From Dysidea avara (Eukaryota; Porifera; Demospongiae; Dictyoceratida; Dysideidae), in assembly GCF_963678975.1 (NCBI RefSeq), contig NC_089280.1, positions 2,245,001-2,309,000 of the forward strand: DNA of 64,000 nucleotides, in the 5' to 3' direction. How positions within the stretch are numbered: position 1 is the first letter of the stretch; the number at the start of each line of letters is the position of its first letter. Shown in pieces: positions 47,520 through 60,300 of this stretch. The notes below the pieces were generated by a model, which saw nothing but the letters and a program-made list of their open reading frames with translations, made no database searches and was not told where the DNA came from. A program made the position numbers and the translations under genes.

Positions 47520-48131
47520 TAGTGTTGCACTGATAATCAGTTGAATAATCGGTAATAGCTGATATAAGATGATTTTGCAAGTATCGGTATCAGCCACGAA
47601 GAGGAAATTATTTGCCAATAACGTAAACCCACAACCAATTCTTAACGACAGTAATAAACACATGACAGTATTAAAAGAAAGCAGTGAATGTAGAAGTAAG
47701 CGGTAGGCATTTATTTGGGTAACCTGTTTCTAACTATTTAGGCTTGTTTATCTGTGAATAGTGTGGCTGTAAGGCTGTAATAGGCTGTGTATATTTATCA
47801 GCTGCCCACACAATTAACCAGTCACTATTTGTAGAATCCCACTAAAACTCCGTTTGAGAAGCTGACTGGTGTTTTATAACTACTTGGCTTTCATTTCCAT
47901 GAAAGGGGTTAGTGGCACACTGGTAGCAAACATTGTAGAATCAGCCTCCCATGTAAGTAATTAAATTATTGCAATTAATGTTATACACACACAAACTTTA
48001 GATGATTTTTGCTCCTTCTCTCCTGACCTATGGAATTGAAGAATATTGGTAAATATCAGCATATCGGTTACAGGAATGAGTGAAAAATTGGTATTGGTAA
48101 ATATGAAAATATGCATATCGGTGCAACACTA
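47520..48131. mobile_element. hAT-type MITE with TAGTGTTGCAC termini
   Basis: Inverted ends TAGTGTTGCACTGATAA and TATCGGTGCAACACTA. The flanks GTTACTAT (47512-47519) and GCTACTAT (48132-48139) form a 7/8 target-site duplication, the length expected for hAT elements. Non-coding, about 612 bp. Confidence 0.85.
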
Positions 48132-48325
48132 GCTACTATGGTAACAATCCTGTTGTGAGTGTCTGACAATTGTGTTATATAATGACCCAGTCTATGAGAT
48201 TTGTGTTATTGCTATATTAATTAGAAATATATATCAATCACTTATAATTCCAAATACAATTACTAGTTTACTATCAACTTGTTATTAATAAAATGGTACA
48301 ATAATAACATGTACAATGTATACAG

Positions 48326-51300
48326 TTACTGTGGCTCACATGAGCCAATCCATACAGTATTAGTATAGTTTCTCTTATCATCCAACCCTCCTACTACAAC
48401 TATTTTGTTATCAGCTACACTAACTACAGCTGGTCCACTTCTTGCTGATGGAATATGTCCTATGGCTTCCCAGCTGTGACTGACCTTGTTGAACATGTTA
48501 ATGTCACTAGTGAACACATAATCACTTCCTGTCTTCTTCACTCCACCTACTGTTAGTAGGTGTCTACCTTGTATGCTGACAGGAGCTGAACGGCACCATG
48601 GAGTATCTTGTTGTGAACTCCACTTCAACTGGTGGCTGGACAGAGTGTCCAGTGGAGCAGTAAATACTGCTGGGGACATGCCATCTTGATTGCATCCTCC
48701 TAACAGGTAGAGGGTGTTATCAACTATTACTGAGTGTAGCCAGGAGTGTGGTAGTGGTAGATCACTGGTAGTGTACCACTGTCTAGTGGTACTGTCAAAC
48801 AGTTCAGTAGTGGCTAATGTCCTGTGCTGGTCATCTTTACCTCCAGTTATAATAAGTGTTCCTTGATAACCAGCAGCTGTGGCCCAATATCTTGGTGTAA
48901 TCATCCTGGTGTACTCCTTTAGGTGATCACCATCTAGTGAGAATATCTTGTTGGTAACCTTATAACTTCTATCCTCCCCTCCAGCAGTGATCAACTGGTT
49001 GTTGAGGGTGGTCATGGCAAAGAAGCCATAAGTAGTGTTGATAGGAGAAGGGCTCCATGAGTTGTTAACATGATTGTACACATCTATCCTGTGTGATGGG
49101 TATAAAGTATTATCCCCTCCTCCAATGTAGACCTTCCCATCACATAACACACCAGTGTGGTCCTCACCCTTCACTGGTGTAGGGGCTCCATGTTGCCACT
49201 TGATGTTCACTGGTCCACTGAACAGGTCTGGTGTGGGGGACTGGACCAGTTGTTCCTAAACAAAAACAATAAATTAGTAATAACAATGTTAACATGTTGT
49301 TTACACAACAAACACATTAGATGAATGGTTACTATAGTAACTGGTGATCACCAAACACATTTAGGGATTCACACATGTTATATACATACACTAATAACAA
49401 GAACTATTACTAATAGTGTTATTATAATATTGTGTGTATGTTACCATAAACAGTTCATGTAGTCATATACCCTGTAGACATAAGGGACATGGTAGGGTAT
49501 TCCATCACTCATCTTCACCCCACCATCAAGACACTGTTTATAGCTAATGTATTGTATATGTACACATTGTACATGTGTAGGAAATGATCAGTTTATTTTG
49601 TTACTGTTGTCTAGGAGTTTGTTGGATTAGCTCAAAATGGCTAAGGAGCAGATAAGGAAGAACTGAAAGTGATGAAAAGAACAATAGTAAGTTGAGTATA
49701 CTGTTTTGTGGTATAAGACTATATGATAGTTCACTTGTAATGATGTCACTAAACCACCTAACATATCATGAGGTTTACAGTATACAATACTCCATGATAA
49801 CTTGTTAGTGATAATTTCCAACTACTTTGATACCAAAAAAAGTGGCTATCTAACAGAGAGCTGTCTAATTCATAATGTATAATGTTTTGAGGATAAAAAT
49901 TCATTTAATAGTTGTAACATGGACAGGAGTGGTCTGTCTGATATGTCTACCCAGGGCCCGAGGGCTGAGGGTACACATATCAGGTAGACCACTAGTACAC
50001 ATCTTACAACTATTATTTATCTTTGCTGATAGTATCAAGGTGTGGTAGTGCTGTACTATGGCTTCCCTGTGTATATATGTTTGTAACAGGAATCTGTAAC
50101 TGGATTGGTTGTAGAGGTCCATCTTGTCGTATGCTTCAATTGTAATACTGGGTAGTACATTAGCTGAACATAGCTGAAAATGAAGCACAACAGCCACTTT
50201 GCTATTTCTGTAATTGATAGTTAGGTGAGTGTTCAGATGAACACAATAATCATGGTGAAATTGGTTCTTCTAATGTGGTATGTGTGGCTTCATCAGTCAT
50301 AATAACATTACAAAAAGTTAGTACATATTAGGAATTATAAGTTTGATTAAGGATCATAGAAATAAGAAGTAGTGACACAAGGGAGGTCACCTACACCTGA
50401 AGTATACTAGTGAACATTTAATCCCTAATTCAGTCATGGGTATAGACTGACGTAGGGACTAACTGCTATAAAACTGTTTATTGTCCACTACTGCTTACTC
50501 TACATACCTTTGGGAGCACTAGATATACTGCAATAACACTAAATACACAGAATTAATGTTTACACAACATTGTTAGATATACCAAGTTAGTGTTGAAACA
50601 GGGTCAGGTCAAGCGGGTCACATTTTCTCCAGGTCAGACACGGTTTACAGATTATCCAGGTCTGACCCGGATTGGATCACGTGAGAAATGAAATTGTTAG
50701 TTTGACGACGTGGAAACTTATTAACGCTAGTCGCGCAGCTTTTTTGTGAGCCATGCCCACTTATCGCATTACAACATATGCTCAGCCATGCCAATTTATT
50801 ACTGAGTGCAGTCTGTAGCAAAAAAAAATGCTGTCTGCTAGCTTACGTGGAGCCACGCCCACTAATCGAGTATTGTACTAGTTGTACATAGTCTAGTCTT
50901 TCAGCAGGATAAGTACCTTTGTGAGCCACACCCACTTTTAATATATCAGGAAATTGTAATACTAGGTATGCACGAAGCCACACCCAATTGCTGTCTGTAA
51001 ACTCACAGTAACTGTATGGAACCAAGTGACTGATTATTATTTATTATTTTTTAACCCACTGACTGATTAACTTACCGGCTTAATTATCACATAGCTACTT
51101 GATTACGCAACATGAATCGAACACTCAAAACGTAGTCTCAAGCCCAAAACATAGCTCTTATCGCATGCTTCGTCTTTAATTAATCCGGGTCACATCCGGG
51201 TCAGTGGGTTATCCTGGTCAGCTGTAGTGACCGGGTTTCAATGCTGTACCAAGTTGATAACATCATCTCCAGCCACTCTTGTCTCTTCCCAATTATGGTC

Positions 51301-54300
51301 ACTAAGGTGGTGTGTTGACTTAAATGTCTACAGAAGTCTTGTAACTTTGCGGCAAAGTTTGTGTGAAAATTGTTAGACAGGTAGTGTAGTCATACTAAGT
51401 TGGTATTACTTTAAAGTGTTGGAATGTGTTGTTTGTCCACACAAAGATGTTATATGAACACCCTCATTGCTTGTTGTACAAGTCAATGTACTGACTGTTC
51501 TATTAGAGTGTTTTATCATTGTTAATTGATAATGTCTTTACTGACAGGATATGTGTTGTTATTATGTGTGGTCAGTGTAAATAGATAATAAAGATAGTTT
51601 AGTGTACTGACTGTTCTATTAGAGTGTTTTGTCATTGTTAAATGATAATGTCCTTACTGACAGGATATGTGTAGTAGTGTTTTGTTATTATGTGTGGTCA
51701 GTGTGTATGGATAATATAGTTTAGTGTACTGACTGTTCTATTAGAGTGTTTTGTCATTGTTAAATGATAATGTCCTTACTGACAGGATATGTGTAGTAGT
51801 GTTTTGTTATTATGTGTGGTCAGTGTGTATGGATAATATAGTTTAGTGTACTGACTGTTCTATTAGAGTGTTTTGTCATTGTTGAATAATAATGTCCTTA
51901 CTGACAGGATATGTGTAGTAGTTGTTTTGTTATTATGTGTGGTCAGTGTGTATGGATAATATAGTTTAGTGTACTGACTGTTCTATTAGAGTGTTTTGTC
52001 ATTGTTGAATGATAATGTCCTTACTGACAGGATATGTGTAATAGTTGTTTTGTTATTGTGTGTGGTCAGTGTGTATGGATAATATAGTTTAGTGTACTGA
52101 CTGTTCTATTAGAGTGTTTTGTCATTGTTGAATAATAATGTCCTTACTGACAGGATATGTGTAATAGTTGTTTTGTTATTATGTGTGGTCAGTGTGTATG
52201 GATAATATAGTTTAGTGTACTGACTGTTCTATTAGAGTGTTTTGTCATTGTTGAATGATAATGTCCTTACTGACAGGATATGTGTAATAGTTGTTTTGTT
52301 ATTGTGTGTGGTCAGTGTGTATGGATAATATAGTTTAGTGTACTGACTGTTCTATTAGAGTGTTTTGTCATTGTTGAATAATAATGTCCTTACTGACAGG
52401 ATATGTGTAATAGTTGTTTTGTTATTGTGTGTGGTCAGTGTGTATGGATAATATAGTTTAGTGTACTGACTGTTCTATTAGAGTGTTTTGTCATTGTTGA
52501 ATGATAATGTCCTTACTGACAGGATATGTGTAATAGTTGTTTTGTTATTGTGTGTGGTCAGTGTGTATGGATAATATAGTTTAGTGTACTGACTGTTCTA
52601 TTAGAGTGTTTTGTCATTGTTGAATAATAATGTCCTTACTGACAGGATATGTGTAATAGTTGTTTTGTTATTGTGTGTGGTCAGTGTGTATGGATAATAT
52701 AGTTTAGTGTACTGACTGTTCTATTAGAGTGTTTTGTCATTGTTGAATGATAATGTCCTTACTGACAGGATATGTGTAATAGTTGTTTTGTTATTGTGTG
52801 TGGTCAGTGTGTATGGATAATATAGTTTAGTGTACTGACTGTTCTATTAGAGTGTTTTGTCATTGTTGAATAATAATGTCCTTACTGACAGGATATGTGT
52901 AATAGTTGTTTTGTTATTGTGTGTGGTCAGTGTGTATGGATAATATAGTTTAGTGTACTGACTGTTCTATTAGAGTGTTTTGTCATTGTTGAATGATAAT
53001 GTCCTTACTGACAGGATATGTGTAATAGTTGTTTTGTTATTGTGTGTGGTCAGTGTGTATGGATAATATAGTTTAGTGTACTGACTGTTCTATTAGAGTG
53101 TTTTGTCATTGTTGAATAATAATGTCCTTACTGACAGGATATGTGTAATAGTTGTTTTGTTATTGTGTGTGGTCAGTGTGTATGGATAATATAGTTTAGT
53201 GTACTGACTGTTCTATTAGAGTGTTTTGTCATTGTTGAATAATAATGTCCTTACTGACAGGATATGTGTAATAGTTGTTTTGTTATTGTGTGTGGTCAGT
53301 GTGTATGGATAATATAGTTTAGTGTACTGACTGTTCTATTAGAGTGTTTTGTCATTGTTAAATAATAATGTCCTTACTGACAGGATATACGTAGTAGTTG
53401 TTTTGTTATTGTGTGTGGTCAGTGTGTATGGATAATATAGTTTAGTGTACTGACTGTTCTATTAGAGTGTTTTGTCATTGTTAAATGATAATGTCCTTAC
53501 TGACAGGATATGCGTAGTAGTTGTTTTGTTATTGTGTGTGGTCAGTGTGTATGGATAATATAGTTTAGTGTACTGACTGTTCTATTAGAGTGTTTTGTCA
53601 TTGTTAAATGATAATGTCCTTACTGACAGGATATGCGTAGTAGTTGTTTTGTTATTGTGTGTGGTCAGTGTGTATGGATAATATAGTTTAGTGTACTGAC
53701 TGTTCTATTAGAGTGTTTTGTCATTGTTAAATGATAATGTCCTTACTGACAGGATATGCGTAGTAGTTGTTTTGTTATTACGTGTGGTCAGTGTGTATGG
53801 ATAATATAGTTTAGTGTACTGACTGTTCTATTAGAGTGTTTTGTCATTGTTAAATGATAATGTCCTTACTGACAGGATATGCGTAGTAGTTGTTTTGTTA
53901 TTGTGTGTGGTCAGTGTGTATGGATAATATAGTTTAGTGTACTGACTGTTCTATTAGAGTGTTTTGTCATTGTTGAATGATAATGTCCTTACTGACAGGA
54001 TATGTGTAGTAGTTGTTTTGTATTATGTGTGGTCAGTGTGGTAGTACTGTATATTAGGGATCATGGAGGTTGGGGTTTTTCTGACCAAAAATATCACATA
54101 AAAACCAGCTTCACAATACCATCCTGGTGCCTTAGCAGTATTGGTTAGGTGTAACCAAGCCCAAAAGTATCTTCAATATGACCAAGACTCCACTATTATA
54201 GCTCTTGCTATGACCCTAAATGCTTCCAATAGGTAGCTACTATATAATGACCCCTACTAGCTTGTAAAATTCTAATTTTCCTTATACTAGTTAAGTAGCA

Positions 54301-57300
54301 GAAGCAATACTGCTGTACTCACCCTTGTTTGTTTATTCTGAGGTACAGGGACAACACGTTGTTTAGACTGAGGAGGAAGAGGAGGTGATAGACTGCTAGT
54401 GTGATCGTAAATGAATCAAGTAATAAGTAAGCATTTAAGGGATAATAAAAATATTAAAATTATTGATTAATTTTTTCTTACGTTTGTTAGTTTACTGTTT
54501 TGTAATGTTTTATGACTGGTGAACCCGCTCATACCACAGTAGAATGGAAAGAATTGTGTCAAGATTATTGTTTTCACCTAGACATGCACTCCAAATATCA
54601 ATTACTGAAATAGTGAAGTGGCCATCACACTACTACCTGTTCAGCTATGCCCAGCCCATTACACAGTGTTACAATAGGAGAAAGACCTCTGCAATCAAAT
54701 CAGTTGCAACAGAACACTTGGATAATTCCGTCAAATGTACATAAGTCATCCTGCAATGCTTTTGTGAATTGAAACCTTGTGCTGTGAGCAAAGATAAATG
54801 GGACACCAAGCTAACAGCCTGTTTATACTACAGGTCGCTCTGAACGAGATCACTTCAGTTTGATCTAGATCGATTTTTTAGCCGTTTATACTTTGAAGGC
54901 CAAACCCGCTCCAATCACCAAAAAACCTTAAACCCACAATATAATTTTCATTTAATAAAATAATTGTCATTGAAGTAGAGATTGTTGATGGAGTTAAAGG
55001 ATTTGCGTGCTCTGTTATTGTAAGGTTAATAGGCATGATAAAGTTTTCAGTGTTGAAGACAACCTCTCAATTTTGTGGAGTTGGTTAACTATTCATTTGC
55101 ACATGTACCTGTTTGTTTCAGAGTCCTTTTGTTGTTCTTGAAGTTGTCCTTCCATATTGTCCCCTAAATACTTCGCTGTTGCTTCATTTCATCATTACAG
55201 TCGCCTTTTTAACTGTATAGTTCTCCATATCCTTATTCTGCTTATTAGAACCAAATCGAACTGCAGGTTTGCAACTGTTTATACTGGGTGAATAGAGTGA
55301 ACTAGATCAAACCATACCCACATCCCTAGCAGGTCCATTTCAGAGTGGTTCAACATGGTTCGGTTCGATACTGTACACATTTACACTGACTTGGAAATTG
55401 CTCTGTCTGATTCAAGATAGTTTGAACTAGATAGCTAGTGTAAACAGGCTATAAGTCCATGAAGCATGCATTGTATGTACTGTGGTATGCCAGTTGAGCT
55501 GAAGCAATGTGGAACAGTGAAAACATCAAGCTGTTATTGAGTTATGCTTGTCTGAATTCAAAGGCATCAGTTAGTTAGTTAGTCAGTCAGTTGAAAATTC
55601 CAGTAAATAAAAATCATACTGAAGGTGCTTTTGGGCTTGGTTATACCTAACCAATGATGCTACAGTACCATGATCAAGGTATTGTGAGGTAGCTGGTTTT
55701 AGGGTGATACTTTTGGTCAGAAAAGTCCAAACCTTAATATTTGTATGATATCTAAATTCTTCAATTTCTATCAAGATTTAGCTGCTAGACATTCTACAAT
55801 AATAAGCTTGGACAAATTTCAAGCTTATTATTGTAGAGTAATGCTTACCCAATGCCTATACCAAATTTTGATGGTCTGTGGTGTATAATTTTGAAGTTAT
55901 TTAGTGAGAATGGAGATCATGTAGCTAGTCAGGGTAAGCTCCGTATAACAGTAATCATGCTAGGGCAGCTGTTCACCAGTGAATTAACCAGAGCTAATAG
56001 TGTAAAGCATGAATAACGTTAGTTAGTTGTATCAACAACAGTAGCTGGGCGGTCTGACAGCTTGTCCTGTTAGGCAATTGGAAACAGTGGAAATGGAGAC
56101 CAGAAATGGAAAAGGAAATGGCCAATCATCATAGAAACATACCCTAGAGTGAAACCCTTGTTTTGTGACCACCTCTTTAAGACCACTTAGTTCTCAAATA
56201 TATAAGACCACTTCATGGTCCACTAAAAGACCAACTTCTTTACAAAGACCACCTCTCACATTGTAATACCAGTGGTCACTCTCAATGTTTTAGAACACCA
56301 TATGCCAGGATTAATACTTACCTTTTGAATATGGAACAATCTCTCAAAAAACAGTCAACTAGCAATCTTTGAATGATTTTAAAGAATTATGGTATAGTTA
56401 GATTTAGTATTCTGTAATTGCTTTGTATTTGTGTGTTAGAGTTTCTTAAATAAATAAATAATATCTAAGATCCATCATTCCATGACTTTATCAAAACAGC
56501 TAGGCTCTTATAATCCTAGGGTAAAACCTACAGTAACTTTGTGTCACCTTTAAAGACTACCTCTGTACAAAGACCACTTCTATACAAATGCTACATTGTG
56601 ATTAGGTTCTAAAGATAGGTAAGGCCACTTCATGGTCACCTTTTATAAAGACCATCTCATTACATGGTAATATTTGATAAACTTCAAACATGTATTTCAT
56701 GGCTAGGGACAATGTCATCTCCCATATTTTGGTCCACGCTTCACTCAAGTCATCTACCATTATCACTTAGTTTGTACCAGAATGTGTCAAGTTCTTAGTC
56801 CATGCAATTGAAATGTGGCTAGTACACTGGGTGTCACTAAAAGGAGGAATAGGAAATTAGGAGGATTAGGAAACGGGAAATGAGGAAATGGAGTATTTCT
56901 CTATAGTGGATTTTCATCGTATCAGTGGTATTGCTAGCAAGTGAGGGTGTCAGAAGCCGTCAGTGAAAGTGCAAGCTGAACATAAAGCCAAGTGCATGGT
57001 CGAAACTTAGTATTTCAATCCATTGTTTGGCGTTCCAGTCATTGTTTGCTAGGAGTAGTTAGAGTGACCAAGACTGATTGAAAGCAGCTCTTCAAGTGTT
57101 CCCAGTACAGTATTGTGCAAACTTGGCCTCATTCTTCCGTCATGTGATTTGTGTACCTCCAGGGTCCTGCTGTGATTATACTAGCTACAGTGTGATTACT
57201 CTACCCAGTGTCACAAGTTCTCCTGTAATCAGCTTATGTGCATGTCTTGTATTTCTTTGTAGTTGTAACTGTATACATATTCCTTTGTTGGTTTTTGTAA

Positions 57301-60300
57301 TGTACGTGTGTTCACTCCAGTAAGGAGGAATGGCTGTGCCAGTTACCATGTGGTTAAATCAAAAATTAATCCTGTCACTGCTGGTATATTGTACTTATGA
57401 TGTTGTTACTATCAGATGTAGTGGTCGGTGAAGTAGTAGAATGCCGAAGGAATCTCTTACACTCTATCATTATGTACTATAGTTACTACAAACATTGCAA
57501 GGTGTAATAGTATAAGTTATCCAGTCATGATAGCACCAGTAACATAGGGAGCTGAACATAAATTATACTGGTAGTACATTGGTGTCTTAATTGACACCAT
57601 CACTCTACCCAAGCTACTACCAGACTACACTGATCGTATATTATGTCATATGATGTACATAATCATCATAGTATTATGTGGCCATGCATACATGTCATTA
57701 GTGACTACTTTAATTCATAATTCTTGATGAATCATAATCTGATTAGTGCCAAACTTCTAAGCAAAATAATTCTTGTTTGGTCCAGTAGTTGCTTGAATGC
57801 CATGACAATAGGCTGTTGTTGATGCAGTGACAGGAGAACTTAACCAAGTTGTGACACTGGGTAGAGTAATCATGAGATCACATGCCTCGGGCTAATACCA
57901 GTGAGAAAACTCGAAGAGCTGCTTTCGATCAGTCTTACTCATTGTCACTCCTGGCAAAGTTGCTGTAGTGTAGAATGTCGAATAATGCATTCAAGTTTCG
58001 ACCATTCACTTGGCTTTGTGTCCAGCTTGTGCCTTCACTGACGGCTTTTGATGCCCTCACTTGCTAGCAATGCTGTGAATACCACGAAAACACACTATAG
58101 AGAAATACTCCATTTCCTCATTTCCCATTTCCTAATGTCCCATTCCTCCTTTTAGTGACACCCTAGTACACTACAACCTACTGTATCAACAAAATAATTA
58201 GGTCTCATAAAGAGATGATGACCTTAAGAGTGTAGTATTTTTTAGCTGACCTAGCTGTTTTGGTAAGTCAAGAAGTAAATGTTTGGAACCTAGGTATTAT
58301 TGCAATGTGAGGGGTGGTCTTTGTAAAGAGGGTGGTCTTTATAAAAGGTGACCATGAAGTGGTCTTGTAAGGTCAGTATGCTTTAGCCATCTTTGAGATC
58401 TAATTACAAAGTGATCTTTTTACGGAGGTGGTCTTTATAAAAAGGTGGCCACTATAGAAGGGTTTTACTCTAGGGTACATTTATATGATAATTTGACCAT
58501 TTCCATTTCCACTCTTTCCAATTACCCTCTCCTGTTAGTCCACTGAGACACTTTGCTGTGGTCTATGGATTTCTGTGTTCAAGCATTACCACAAACATGT
58601 AGTCCAATTAACTTTGTACGGCTACCCTTAATCTGTTCAGCACCATTGTAATTACATTAGTGACCAGATCCACAACAATCCCATATGTTAGTGCAAGCCT
58701 AATTTTACGGTAGAAAGCAAGAAACACAATGGGTGAAATATTTACAAAATAGAAGATGGTTTGTAAATTTCTGATCATTTGTTTCATGATGAAGGAAAGT
58801 GATAACAGCAAAAACTATGGTAGCATTGAGATCGTCAAAGCAAGAGGAGTTCGATAATCTTTGTTTTGATTCAGTGCTTCCAAAGAGAGAGAAGATATGA
58901 GCATTAGTTTCTTTACATTGGTTTTTTCTCATGTTTTCCTGGTAGTAGGAAAGCCCTGGAAGACAAAATTTACCCAACAATGGATTAGCTTGTTAATGGA
59001 GGATCTGTTGGTGTAAGTTGCATCTCCCTAGAGGACTGCATTCAAAAGTTATTACGGTTTTTTATGTAAGTACCTGAAGTTTATTTTACGTATTGTCACT
59101 ATACAAATCAATTTTTCTGATGTTGCCACTTTGTAGCGTTGTAGCTTCAAAAATTCATGGCTTCTAGAGCTGAAACTTTGGTCAGCCATTCCTTTGGCTA
59201 TCTGGATAGGGAATTCTTGTAGATCTGGTAACATTCATATCAACGTTGAAACCGGGTCACTACTGCTGACCCGGATGACCCACTGACCCGGATAGCAATC
59301 CGGATGTGACCCGGATTAATTAAAGCCGAGACATGTTTCAGCTAGTCTCGAGCGAGCAAACGAGTCTGCATTTTGAGCGTTCCATTCATGTTGAGTAAAT
59401 ATTGCAACTTCAGCCTAGCTGTAGGTTGAAGACCAAAAAAAAAAGAAATAAAAAAAAAGGTCTTCACCTACTGACAATAGCTACCCCTCACCATAGATAC
59501 CCGCAGTTTCGTGCTACATACTACACTTACTAACAAATGGGCGTGGCTGAGCGTATGTTGGTAATGCGATAAGTGGGCGTGGCTCACGAAAGAGCTACGC
59601 GATAGCGTTTATAAGTTTCCACGTCGTCAAACGAACAATTTCGTTTCTCACGTGATCCAATCCAGGTCAGACCCGGATAAATTGTAAACCGGGTTAGACC
59701 CGGATGACCCGGAGAAAATGTGACCCGGAGAAAATGTGACCCGGATGACCCGACCCGGTTTCAACGCTGATTCATATGTCAGCATAACATTGTATGAATG
59801 AATGTAGATTTGACTGCTCTATTAGAGTATCTTGATCTTTATAAAGACTCTTCTCCCTTACTCCACTTTTGAGAAATGACTGTTAGCTACATACATGTAA
59901 GTTTCTATTACACTGCCTTTCCCTGCTGTTCCCATTTATTCTATATATTTGTGCTGTCAAACTGTACTGTGGGAAAGTCTGGTGCTGCTCACAAGTTACT
60001 AAAATTTTTAGAGGGATTTGTGGAATCCCAGACATATGTCCCTGACCTGTATTGTAGTCTAACATACAAAAGGTTTGTAAAATAACACACCTTAATTTTG
60101 TACCTATACAACTCTTGAACTATTTAGTCAACAACTTGGTCAATGCTCTAAGCTACTACCTTGTACAACAATTCTACACTTACCTTTTTATTGATGACAA
60201 CACATAAAGTAGTGAAACACACACACACACACACCAGTGTACTGTAACATTGGATAACAACTCTATCAAGGGTGACATATTTGAAGTGTGTTATATAATG

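Noticed and set aside
51485-54040. Regular repeats that could suggest a CRISPR array
   Set aside because: Units are 123 bp and nearly identical throughout, with no unique spacers, and the setting is an animal gene intron.
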